A DNA stretch of 47,144 nt from positions 1-47,144 of the forward strand of contig NZ_NPBD01000017.1 of the NCBI RefSeq assembly GCF_002272745.1, in the 5' to 3' direction. The translations under genes and the position numbers were made by a program. The notes below the pieces were generated by a model. That model was not told the DNA's origin. It worked only from the letters and a program-made list of their open reading frames with translations, and searched no databases. The number at the start of each line of letters is the position of its first letter. Position 1 is the first letter of the stretch. Positions 27,227 to 34,302 of the stretch are shown piece after piece. The stretch is from Terribacillus saccharophilus. Its GTDB lineage: Bacteria; Bacillota; Bacilli; Bacillales; Amphibacillaceae.

Positions 27227-27361
27227 TTACTTCTTGCCTTTAGCTTTGGATTTTTTTTTCTTAGCTTTAGGTGCTTTTTGAACGACTGCGGTAGTCAAGT
27301 TTAGGAGTGCAATGCTTAAGTTGACTATCGCAGTTATCATTAGTACTTTTTCAACATCCAT
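27227..27361 (-). CDS. 44-residue membrane peptide with lysine-rich tail
   Basis: A 44-codon frame with GGAGGAG ahead of the ATG and a regulated promoter at 27387-27417. It starts MDVEKVLMITAIVNLSIALL, one membrane helix, then a strongly basic tail (KAPKAKKKKSKAKGKK). It is the first of a three-gene run with the 30-residue peptide and the HTH protein. A GGGGAG/CTCCCC hairpin just after its stop could reduce read-through. Function unknown; type I toxin-like or membrane-acting peptide are the main ideas. Confidence 0.65.
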   Translation of the reverse strand: MDVEKVLMITAIVNLSIALLNLTTAVVQKAPKAKKKKSKAKGKK

Positions 27362-27386
27362 CTTATCTCCTCCTTTCTATATATTA

Positions 27387-27417
27387 ATTATAACATTGAT
27401 TGTTTACATTGTAAACA
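27387..27417 (-). promoter_or_regulatory. Promoter and palindromic operator of the small-peptide operon
   Basis: On the minus strand a -35 TTTACA (27410-27415) and a -10 TATAAT (27387-27392) are 17 bases apart. A perfect 17-bp palindrome with arms TGTTTACA and TGTAAACA (27401-27417) covers the -35, so a repressor bound there would shut the promoter. Confidence 0.75.
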
Positions 27418-27448
27418 TTTAATTGCTTATTTACAGGTGATTCCACAA

Positions 27449-27486
27449 TAAAAAACCACCTCCCGTTAAGGAAAGGTGGTTTTTAT
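27449..27486 (-). terminator. Terminator of the three-gene operon
   Basis: Arms AACCACCTTTCC and GGGAGGTGGTT on the minus strand, followed by a T-run; partly overlaps the last codons of the 132-residue gene. Confidence 0.85.
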
Positions 27487-27881
27487 TGTTCACTGTAATC
27501 TCTATTTTCATCTTTCATATATACTTCACAATTTTTGGCTAGTTGCTTTAGTACACTCTTAGTCAATTCAGCTTTTTCTTCTGAACGGTATAGTTCACAG
27601 TGAAATTCATTGTCTTCAATTGGTGCATATCGAATCTTCACATCTATATCATAACAAAAATCTGCTCCTATAGAGACACCTGCTTTTAAATCAGGAAATC
27701 TTTCTACATAAGATTCTATTATTTCTCTAGGACTCCTACCCCCATCTCGGTCCATGGAAACTCCTTTAGAATCCTTAAATAGTGCTGATGACGGTCTATT
27801 TGCTTCAGGCTTCCATTGTCTTGGATTGCTTCTGACCGCCCTATAGAGTAGTTCATGACGTTCAATCTTAGAATTTAACAA
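27483..27881 (-). CDS. Hypothetical protein, gene C of the coupled three-gene operon
   Basis: A 132-residue protein of no known function. The first half has a distinctive ordered set of residues: ELLYRAV, W-K-P-E, RPSSALFKD and GVSMDRDGGR, which look conserved (an R-P-S-S-A-x-F block and a D-R-D block), and the second half is acidic with a charged helix near 95-115. It has a TTG start overlapping the end of gene B by 14 bases, so translation is coupled. There is no signal peptide or membrane helix. The conserved polar motifs could be an active site; I cannot assign a fold. A terminator follows directly. Confidence 0.7.
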   Translation of the reverse strand: MLNSKIERHELLYRAVRSNPRQWKPEANRPSSALFKDSKGVSMDRDGGRSPREIIESYVERFPDLKAGVSIGADFCYDIDVKIRYAPIEDNEFHCELYRSEEKAELTKSVLKQLAKNCEVYMKDENRDYSEQ

Positions 27882-28584
27882 GGCGCTTTATAATCCTATT
27901 AAATTCTTTATAATCACGGGGGTTCTCTATTACTTCTTCATACTCATTCCCATTGTTATCAACAAAAATTTCAGCTCGATCTTCAAAAATCTCAAACTCA
28001 AGGTAAATTTCGTCATCTTCATATTCAAATTGAATACTATCTCTCGCCGTTGGAAACACATCAGGCTGCACATCTAACCTCTTGACAAGATCTATAGTTA
28101 TATCGAGTAATCCAGACCTGAAGGGTTCAGCACCATTGTTATTCCAATCATATTTTAAATTCCTAAAAGAATTTATAAGTTGTACATTTTCGTGTTTCTT
28201 TTGTTCATTCCTCGCAAATTCTCTAGCCTGTTCAAGGGTTATTGAAGGATTATCAGGGTTTTTGAAAAAACCTGCACTAATACCCAAAATATCGTTATAG
28301 GTAGCCGTATAACGATTTATTTCATCATTCAATTTTTTATACTTCTCAATTAAAGATGTTACCTCTGCATGGCTTTGAAGGGTTTCTTTGATAAGCAAAG
28401 ATCTCAAAGAAGATTCAATCTTATGTTCAACTAAATCTGGAGTGCTCCAAACATAGCTAGAATTAAATTCTTCAATTAGCTGCTTTGGATAAACAACAGG
28501 AAAAGTTGATCTAGAATCTTTTGTTTCTTTTGTGAATTTACTCTTTGTACTGCTTGGAAGAGGCATGATTTGCGATGCTAGCAT
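27868..28584 (-). CDS. Hypothetical protein, gene B of the coupled three-gene operon
   Basis: A 238-residue soluble protein. The first 60 residues are polar, residues 65-100 look like a coiled coil, and residues 150-238 form a separate module with NLKYDWNNNGAEPF, PDVFPTARDSIQFEYE and LEFEIFEDRAEIF, a beta-rich pattern I have the impression recurs in other bacterial accessory genes. The ATG shares its A with the stop of gene A (TAATG), and the last 14 bases overlap gene C. No function can be assigned. The N-terminal variable plus C-terminal conserved layout is common in toxins, immunity genes and defence proteins. Confidence 0.7.
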   Translation of the reverse strand: MLASQIMPLPSSTKSKFTKETKDSRSTFPVVYPKQLIEEFNSSYVWSTPDLVEHKIESSLRSLLIKETLQSHAEVTSLIEKYKKLNDEINRYTATYNDILGISAGFFKNPDNPSITLEQAREFARNEQKKHENVQLINSFRNLKYDWNNNGAEPFRSGLLDITIDLVKRLDVQPDVFPTARDSIQFEYEDDEIYLEFEIFEDRAEIFVDNNGNEYEEVIENPRDYKEFNRIIKRLVKF

Positions 28585-28928
28585 TATAATTCACCATCCT
28601 CGTTTTCCTTCATAAACTTTTCTTGACTTTTAATTTCTTCTTCTAGAAATTTATGAAGTTTCTTTGCAGTTTCATGACTCATGATAATACCCGATTCGAT
28701 GAAACGAATTACATTGGAATTATGAGTTTTAGGTTCAACTACTGATTCCACAACATTAAATTCTTCATCTACAGTAATATGTTCAGAGTAAGGAATTGGT
28801 TGCCTTTCAAAATAAAAATTTAAAATCATCTCACCGTTAGGGCTATACCCTCCATAAACACCATTTGTGTAAGCTGGATTGTATTGTTCAGGAAACTTAT
28901 ATTTAAAATTAACTGATTTGTGGGACAT
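28584..28928 (-). CDS. Hypothetical protein, gene A of the coupled three-gene operon
   Basis: A 114-residue soluble protein with a beta-strand first half (FKYKFPEQYNPAYTNGVYGGYSP, EMILNFYFERQPIP) and a helical C-terminus (SHETAKKLHKFLEEEIKSQE). The pattern N-G-x-Y-G-G and F-x-E-R-x-P-I-P suggests a conserved small family, not one I can name. It is the first gene of the operon and its stop overlaps the start of gene B. A 32-bp perfect palindrome lies 39 bases upstream. The second gene's dependence on it through TAATG coupling suggests fixed stoichiometry, as for antitoxin/toxin or complex subunits. Confidence 0.65.
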   Translation of the reverse strand: MSHKSVNFKYKFPEQYNPAYTNGVYGGYSPNGEMILNFYFERQPIPYSEHITVDEEFNVVESVVEPKTHNSNVIRFIESGIIMSHETAKKLHKFLEEEIKSQEKFMKENEDGEL

Positions 28929-29239
28929 ATACTACACCACTTTCTTATCAGATTTACTAAAATACCGTAATACACCTTTATATATAAAGGTGTATTACCC
29001 TTTTATTCTACACCAAATCTTTTGTTCCTGCATAAATTTAGAAATTTTTCATAAATATTTGCAGGAAAATATACTCATTTACCAGTAATAATTACCCATA
29101 ATATTTTATTCAATTTTAAATTCTTCTTGAATTTAATTAGCATAATCATCACTTTTATAAGTAAAAGGAATTTATTGTGTACAAGACAACACCTTTCAGT
29201 AATTCCTTACGATATATAGATGCTAAAGAGGGAGAGGAA
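28929..29239. other. Divergent control region
   Basis: AT-rich DNA between the minus-strand three-gene operon and the plus-strand gene at 29240. It contains the 32-bp palindrome and a possible minus-strand -10 TAGAAT near 29006-29011, without a convincing -35. No further gene is supported. Confidence 0.45.
28967..28998. promoter_or_regulatory. 32-bp perfect palindrome upstream of the three-gene operon
   Basis: The 16-base arm GTAATACACCTTTATA is followed at once by its exact reverse complement. It lies 39 bases upstream of gene A. It has no following U-run, so it is more likely an operator for a dimeric repressor (perhaps a product of the operon itself) or a structured leader than a terminator. 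Confidence 0.7.
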
Positions 29240-29479
29240 ATGACAGAACTAATCAGATTTGAAATGTATGGGGAGTATGTAAAAGTCAGAAATGAGATTG
29301 CAAAGGATCATTTACTTGAGTGGGTGTTCTCCGAAGAAGACGATATCCCATTCCCAGAACTAACCCCAAAGCATCCTATGCTTCGAAAATTCACGCCAAC
29401 CGAGATTTTTAATTTTGAGGATCTGTTTAGGAACGATTTAATGGTTGTACACCGCCAGAATATTGTTCCTTCACTTTAA
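29240..29479 (+). CDS. Hypothetical protein (79 aa)
   Basis: A 79-residue acidic protein starting MTELIRFEMYGEYVKVRNEI, without membrane helix or known motif. The ATG at 29240 has GAGGGAGAGG just upstream; the longer frame from 29177 has no ribosome site. It is divergent from the three-gene operon and ends in a strong terminator. It may be part of the same cargo, for instance a regulator or inhibitor, but nothing in the sequence proves that. Confidence 0.55.
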   Translation: MTELIRFEMYGEYVKVRNEIAKDHLLEWVFSEEDDIPFPELTPKHPMLRKFTPTEIFNFEDLFRNDLMVVHRQNIVPSL

Positions 29480-29480
29480 T

Positions 29481-29519
29481 AAAAAAGCCCCTAACCGATC
29501 AAGGAAAGGGGCTTTTTTG
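29481..29519. terminator. Bidirectional terminator
   Basis: Arms AAAAAAGCCCCT and AGGGGCTTTTTT between convergent genes. Confidence 0.9.
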
Positions 29520-29526
29520 CATGATT

Positions 29527-29889
29527 TTAGTTGTTATAGATTGAATCAGTTTTGCCTTCACTTACTGGATTATTATTATCTTTAGTGTCCAGAATCTCCG
29601 TAAGTATCATTCTTTTCTCGTCTTTTCGATATAGGTACTCATATCTTAAATTAGACTCCTCTTTAAATCTTACATAAATAGAATGCTTTCCAAACTTCGC
29701 ACTATAGGAATGTTCTTTAGATTGGATTTGTTCCTCATCTATACCTTTCTCAGCGAATTGTTTATTTAGTGCAGTTTCAGCATCTTTCGCGACCCACGGG
29801 GCTCCATATGCTGAGACAGCAATAAATGAACCTCCTCCAAGAATTAATAAAACTACAAGACCAGTTATAATCATCATTTTCTTACTCAA
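29527..29889 (-). CDS. DUF3139 membrane-anchored protein, copy 1
   Basis: A 120-residue protein with one N-terminal membrane helix (residues 4-27, MMIITGLVVLLILGGGSFIA) and an extracytoplasmic part of about 90 residues, the layout of DUF3139 proteins. The outer part has the segment LNKQFAEKGIDEEQI and beta-like KHSIYVRFKEESNLRYEYLY. No enzymatic motif is visible. It is divergent from a secreted C92 peptidase; a second DUF3139/C92 pair lies at 39867-40822. The shared arrangement suggests the two proteins work together, perhaps as exported enzyme and membrane guardian. Confidence 0.75.
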   Translation of the reverse strand: MSKKMMIITGLVVLLILGGGSFIAVSAYGAPWVAKDAETALNKQFAEKGIDEEQIQSKEHSYSAKFGKHSIYVRFKEESNLRYEYLYRKDEKRMILTEILDTKDNNNPVSEGKTDSIYNN

Positions 29890-29950
29890 ATTTCCACTCC
29901 TTTACAATTATTAAACAAATATACAATTAGTGAAGATTAAGTAAATAAAT

Positions 29951-29986
29951 ATACCAAATCAACCCAAATAGATATTTATTTGGTAA
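29951..29986. promoter_or_regulatory. Inverted repeat ahead of the C92 peptidase gene, copy 1
   Basis: ATACCAAAT (29951-29959) and ATTTGGTA (29978-29985) form an inverted repeat whose half-sites are 28 bases apart. The same half-sites occur ahead of copy 2 at 39808-39833 at 18 bases, one helical turn less, so a common regulator is likely. Confidence 0.5.
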
Positions 29987-30018
29987 TCTCAATATATCAA
30001 AACGAAAGAGGTGATTGT

Positions 30019-30720
30019 ATGAAGTTTCTGTTTAGATTAATTGCGGCCTTATTAGTAGTCTTTTCATTGATACCATTAATTACAGGCACAAGCGCAAATG
30101 CTCAAACGGGAAATCCAGTATCAGAAGAAGAGTTTAATCAATTACAGCAAGAAGGCGTTTATGGTGACGATGTAGATTATGAGATGTTTGACGAATTTAA
30201 TAGTGCAGTCTTAGATGATAGTGATCTACCGCAAATGTTAGGCACTCAGTCCTTAGAAGGTTATACGGGTGTTACTGGTGATATTCTTATCACTAACGAT
30301 ACTCAGGCGAGCGGAATCACTGGACACGCAGGAATCATGGTTGCCCCTGGAAAGATTTTAGAGATTCGTGGCAAGGGCCACGAGGTAACAATTACAACAT
30401 TATATCAATGGAGAACACGTTACAATAAGACAAACGTTTACAGAGTAAGTGATTACAGTGTTGCTTCAGCTGCAGCTAAGTGGGCACGTGCAAATTACTT
30501 TGATAGTAATCGAAATCCTGGATATCAAATTAATACTAGCCTTTATTCTAAGAGCCCTACATATTGTTCTAAAATAGTTTGGCAGGCCTTTTATTATGGT
30601 ACAGGTGCTAAAAAAGTCATGAAAACTCCACTTGAAAGAATGGTGCATCCTTATGTACTACCAAACTTGTTCTATAGCAACTATAAACCATATGTTGTGA
30701 AAAAAGAATTCTTTATGTAA
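30019..30720 (+). CDS. Secreted YiiX/C92-type cysteine peptidase or amidase, copy 1
   Basis: A 233-residue exported protein: signal peptide (1-29, LLVVFSLIPLITGTSANA), a 55-residue acidic spacer, then an NlpC/P60-like YiiX (C92) domain with GDILITNDTQASGITGHAGI (His) near 85-105 and SPTYCSKIVWQAFY (nucleophile Cys) near 180. Members cleave peptide or amide bonds, some in cell-wall or lipid-linked substrates. ATG 30019 is preceded by AAGAGGTG. It is not in the phage lysis cassette, so it is likely lysogenic cargo. The acidic spacer could be a propeptide. Confidence 0.75.
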   Translation: MKFLFRLIAALLVVFSLIPLITGTSANAQTGNPVSEEEFNQLQQEGVYGDDVDYEMFDEFNSAVLDDSDLPQMLGTQSLEGYTGVTGDILITNDTQASGITGHAGIMVAPGKILEIRGKGHEVTITTLYQWRTRYNKTNVYRVSDYSVASAAAKWARANYFDSNRNPGYQINTSLYSKSPTYCSKIVWQAFYYGTGAKKVMKTPLERMVHPYVLPNLFYSNYKPYVVKKEFFM

Positions 30721-30725
30721 GGATT

Positions 30726-30752
30726 GCCCTCTGGAAAACAGAGGGCTTTTTT
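30726..30752 (+). terminator. Terminator of C92 peptidase copy 1
   Basis: Arms GCCCTCTG and CAGAGGGC followed by TTTTTT. Confidence 0.9.
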
Positions 30753-31538
30753 CTATCTTACTTCAACGTATTTGCTGGAAGCAGTGATATACAAACCCGA
30801 TTTGATTTGATACATTTTGGATCCTCTCACAGTCAGTTCTTTTGTTATTGTGAATGCTTCGCCAGGTTTTACTTTGACCGCCTTGTCATTCCAGTTGGCG
30901 CTTTTATAGGTCCATAGCCAGCCATCGGAGTTGTCCTTCACAACAACCAGTTTACCGATAACACCTTTGTCAGCATCGGAGCCAGGGGCTGTCGGTTTCT
31001 TTCCGTAGATTTCACATAGAGCATCCACGATCCCCCAAGCCATTTGTGATAGGAAAGAGCTGTCTTTTAGATTTTTTGCATCTTTGCTAGAATCAATGAA
31101 TCCTAGTTCAGTTAGTGCAGCGCTCATATTTGTTTCTCGTAATACATGGAAGTTTGCGGATTTTGCACCGCGATCCTTCATACCAAATTTAGCTGATTTC
31201 GCCTTCATGTGCTTGTGCAGAATAGCCTGTTGCTTTCCAGTAGCTGAAGAAGCGGAAAGCTTGATATAGCGATAATCCTCGTATCCTTCGCCACCGCCAG
31301 CGTTAACGTGAATACTCATAAAGAAGTCGGCTCCCCATTTATTTGCGTCGTTTGTACGAGCAGATAGAGAAGGGAACGTATCTCCAGTTCGTGACATTCG
31401 TGTCTCAAACCCGCTTGCGTCCAGGCGCTCGTTTACCATTTTCCCTACTTTAAGTGTGATGTCTTTTTCTTTTAATCCATTTCCTTGTGCTCCTGGATCA
31501 GTTCCGCCATGTCCTGGATCAATATAAACTTTTACCAT
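30753..31538 (-). CDS. Phage endolysin, N-acetylmuramoyl-L-alanine amidase
   Basis: A 261-codon-span gene whose protein has an N-terminal zinc Amidase_3 domain (1-175): VYIDPGHGGTDPGA carries the first zinc His, FFMSIHVNAGG the second, and ALTELGFIDSSKD the catalytic Glu. The C-terminal 70 residues (GKLVVVKDNSDGWLWTY onward) form a beta-rich wall-binding part. It cuts peptidoglycan between N-acetylmuramic acid and L-alanine at lysis. ATG 31538 follows GGAG; the longer frame to 31595 overlaps the holin and is not needed. It lies after two holin-like genes, the normal lysis order. Confidence 0.9.
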   Translation of the reverse strand: MVKVYIDPGHGGTDPGAQGNGLKEKDITLKVGKMVNERLDASGFETRMSRTGDTFPSLSARTNDANKWGADFFMSIHVNAGGGEGYEDYRYIKLSASSATGKQQAILHKHMKAKSAKFGMKDRGAKSANFHVLRETNMSAALTELGFIDSSKDAKNLKDSSFLSQMAWGIVDALCEIYGKKPTAPGSDADKGVIGKLVVVKDNSDGWLWTYKSANWNDKAVKVKPGEAFTITKELTVRGSKMYQIKSGLYITASSKYVEVR

Positions 31539-31578
31539 AATAAATCTTCTCCTTTTAGTTAAATTTAAAAGGCTGTAC

Positions 31579-31848
31579 TTAGGCAGCCTTTTCATCTTTT
31601 TTCGCTATAGTTTTCTTACCTAACGAGAACAAACCAGCTCCCGCAAGTCCGGCAAATCCGCCTGCCCACAAACGCAACACTGTATCTAATGGTGTGAAAG
31701 GTTCAGAAATAAAACCAACCAGCATCCCTACAAGCAAGCTGATAAGCGGCAAGTAACGATTGTTAACAGGTGCTGTCTTTTTGACCATTTGTACCAAAGC
31801 TAGAACAATTGGGCTAATGATTGTCGCAAAAGTCATTACTTCTTCCAT
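31579..31848 (-). CDS. Phage holin (small)
   Basis: An 89-residue protein with two membrane helices (about 8-22 and 31-50, then a third weak one near 62-78) and a lysine-rich cytoplasmic tail (KKTIAKKDEKAA), fitting a small phage holin that forms the lethal membrane hole for endolysin release. GGGGGTG precedes the ATG. It lies between a larger holin-family gene and the endolysin. Confidence 0.75.
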   Translation of the reverse strand: MEEVMTFATIISPIVLALVQMVKKTAPVNNRYLPLISLLVGMLVGFISEPFTPLDTVLRLWAGGFAGLAGAGLFSLGKKTIAKKDEKAA

Positions 31849-31850
31849 TT

Positions 31851-32393
31851 TTATTCACCCCCCTTCAGTGAACTTTTCTCTTTAATTACTTCCTGCTGAA
31901 GCTGCTTGTTCTCTTTTATTAGCTCTTTCTTATCCAAGTTGTCTAGCATCGGATCTCTTTCAAGAGATGCTTCTTTGCCGCTCGGATCACGATGCAATTT
32001 TTCTAATGCATTAAACAGAATTGGCGGTATTGGAAGCCCCAGCTGTGCGCAATTTTCCAAAACGGACAAGCCTTCATTGACAACAAAAAAACTCGTTACT
32101 GCTAACAGTACGAGTCCTTTTGGGTCCTGTCCCATGGATATGAAGATGTATTCTATTCCACCTGCAACAGTGATAATAATCAAAATGCCTATCTTTTTGA
32201 AAATGCCTGCTAAACCAAGTGTGCTGTTTAGTGTTTTTGTCATATATGCCCTGAACATCCCTGTCACGAAATCCAACATCATGAAGAAAATCAGTACAAC
32301 TATCACCTCATTCACCAAACCCATGATATATACGAAAAAACTAGTGAATGAAGCTAATATGCCTTTCAAGCCGGCTACCCCCGTTCTGTTCAT
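31851..32393 (-). CDS. Phage holin family protein (large)
   Basis: A 180-residue protein with four hydrophobic helices in the first 115 residues (VVLIFFMMLDFVTGMFRAY, GILIIITVAGGIEYIFI and others) and a charged helical C-terminus, fitting the Cp-1/phage_holin_4 family. AAGGAGG lies six bases before the ATG 32393. Two consecutive holin-type genes are common in Bacillus phages, the second acting with or against the first. A terminator lies between it and XkdX, so the lysis genes may have separate or read-through expression. Confidence 0.8.
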   Translation of the reverse strand: MNRTGVAGLKGILASFTSFFVYIMGLVNEVIVVLIFFMMLDFVTGMFRAYMTKTLNSTLGLAGIFKKIGILIIITVAGGIEYIFISMGQDPKGLVLLAVTSFFVVNEGLSVLENCAQLGLPIPPILFNALEKLHRDPSGKEASLERDPMLDNLDKKELIKENKQLQQEVIKEKSSLKGGE

Positions 32394-32428
32394 CAAATGC
32401 CTCCTTCAATTTGATTCCCCCCTCCAAT

Positions 32429-32456
32429 AAAAAAGGATCCGTTCATAATCGGATCA
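32429..32456 (-). terminator. Terminator between XkdX and the lysis genes
   Basis: On the minus strand GATCCG (8-base loop) CGGATC is followed by CTTTTTTATT, overlapping the XkdX stop. Confidence 0.75.
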
Positions 32457-32621
32457 GTAGTCTTCGCCAGTAATGTATTTGTATTGCTCTTTCTGCACCA
32501 TTTCGCGCTCAACACCCGTGCGCAGATCATCTTTGCTACAATCCTTATACTCATATGCCCTCTTTACCATTGCTGGAGTCGCCCAGGCTTTGAATAAGGC
32601 GCTAATCCAAAAATTGATCAT
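32454..32621 (-). CDS. xkdX: XkdX family protein (55 aa)
   Basis: A 55-codon frame starting MINFWISALFKAWATPAMVK and ending in the YKYITGEDY type tail that is characteristic of XkdX, a small protein placed after tail-fibre genes in PBSX-like phages. AGGGAG lies seven bases before the ATG, and the preceding gene ends 2 bases upstream. Its job in the tail is not known. Confidence 0.8.
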   Translation of the reverse strand: MINFWISALFKAWATPAMVKRAYEYKDCSKDDLRTGVEREMVQKEQYKYITGEDY

Positions 32622-32623
32622 CT

Positions 32624-33112
32624 TTATTTGCTCCCTTCACTGATAAGCTTGTCATATTTCATTAAGGTCAGCTCCTGACCGATTGCCTGGATAGATAGTT
32701 CTTGCTGCTGCAATACTTCATCTTTTGCTAGATTCTTCAACTTCTCTTCCGCTAGTTGTCTACCAAGCTCATCAGTAGACTGTTGCAATTCAAGACTTCT
32801 CATTTTTTCTTCAGCAAGAGCCTGACCTAATAAATCCTCGTCAGATGGTTGAGATTTTTGATTAGCAATTCTATCCTCTCGCTCTTTATGAAAACTTATA
32901 ATTTCGTCATCAGTAGCAGCTTCGTACCACTCCTGCTTTTCCTCATCGAAAGTTAGTTTTAAAAATGGAACCTGTAACTCCTCCCACCACGGAGCCTTAT
33001 CCGGTTGTGGCGGTTCAATATCTGTGGCATTTACAGGCAAGTCTTTGTCTTCATCCCAAAGCTTTGATCTTACCAGTACTTTTTGTGCATCATAAAGATA
33101 GATTATCCTCAT
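32624..33112 (-). CDS. Phage tail-region hypothetical protein
   Basis: A 162-residue protein. The first 65 residues (IIYLYDAQKVLVRSK, APWWEELQVP) resemble the short N-terminal domains of tail-fibre accessory proteins, and residues 90-155 form a long charged coiled coil with heptad-like repeats EEKMRSLELQQ and EEKLKNLAKDEV. It lies between the fibre gene and xkdX, the usual position of a fibre-associated or assembly protein. No homologue can be named with certainty. Confidence 0.6.
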   Translation of the reverse strand: MRIIYLYDAQKVLVRSKLWDEDKDLPVNATDIEPPQPDKAPWWEELQVPFLKLTFDEEKQEWYEAATDDEIISFHKEREDRIANQKSQPSDEDLLGQALAEEKMRSLELQQSTDELGRQLAEEKLKNLAKDEVLQQQELSIQAIGQELTLMKYDKLISEGSK

Positions 33113-33115
33113 GCT

Positions 33116-34225
33116 TTACCCCCTTGACTCCACTGGAATAACAAACAATATTTCTAATCTTGTTACGGAAGCATTATTGTTTGCATTTAATCCATCCACG
33201 GTTATTACACCATCGTTTCCTAAGGTCACCCTTACCTCACCATAACTACCGATTGTTGGTGCATTAATATAAGTGCGATATTTCGGCGCTGCAGGTACAC
33301 TGGCAATTTGAATTCCTGTTTCTCCCGTGTTATTCCACATGCCTTTAACAACCAAGAATCCAGCTTTGATGCACCATTGTAAATCGCCGCTATGCCCGCT
33401 TCTCCAAGTCGCATTTGTCCAATACACTTCATAATCATTTTTCTCATCTGTATAGGACTTAGCTTGAGCTACCGCGCGGCTAATCGCTTCATCTCTTGCT
33501 GTCAGGACTCTGCTTGCTGAACCGGAAACAGTTTCTGTCTGCTCCCATTTTGTCCACTCTCCGTTTTCTCTCGTTCTCTTGTAGTAAATTCCGTTTCTCC
33601 CTACTTCTTGGTACGCATAGGCTGACCCATGTTGAACGTGTATTCCGATATATGTGCTATTGCCACTAGGTCCATTTGTTGATCCCGCATAAAACCCAGT
33701 GGTCGCTATAGCATTCCAATCTATACCGGATCGAGCAGCTACGCCTAGACCGTACTGCTGTACGTAGGCTTTTACGGCGTCCGCCTTTGCCTGAGCGCCC
33801 GCTGTGGTCTCCAGCTCGACCCATTCCTGCCAGACGTTTTCTACGTCACGGGCGGACCTTACCCATGTCCGGCTTTTGGCGTTGTTCCAGGCGGTACAAT
33901 ACTGAACTGTAGCGGTACCATTGTCTGCCCGGATCGTCGTAACCAACGCATACATAGCAGGGAATGTGTTGTCGTTTCCACTGCTGAATTCCGTAATCCC
34001 TATAGGATAAGTTCCAGGTAGCGCGCTGGCGGTTTTCCACTTTGTAGGCATAGAGTTTACCTGCTGCGTATTTACTGCGTTAGCCTTTGCCTGGGCGCCT
34101 TCTGTCGTCTCGTCCTCTTTCCAGTTGCCCCATACGCCCGCAGATGTCGAGTACCGCTTGTACGTTCGGAGCGTTCCGAAGTTTACCGCGATTTGCAGCG
34201 ATTCGGTTTCCCCTTGCTGAATCAC
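33116..34225 (-). pseudogene. C-terminal part of the tail-fibre gene (pyocin-knob repeats)
   Basis: This 369-codon frame has no genuine start: its first codon is an internal GTG, and the frame is open upstream to about 34354, encoding VTNDAGLANIISSTTNLNDL and onwards. It then continues the fibre sequence present in the other frame at the end of 34303-35445. The protein has several pyocin-knob-like units with the recurring spacer GAQAKA(D/N)A, then a distal trimer-like domain (WTNATWRSGHSGDLQW and after). It would bind the host surface in an intact phage. Here it is cut off from a start by a frameshift. Confidence 0.8.
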
Positions 34226-34302
34226 AATATAAAAGTACCAGCCTGGCGTCGGGGCGTTCGTAATATTACTGCCCCTATAGAATCCGGTTTTGTATAGGTC
34301 GT

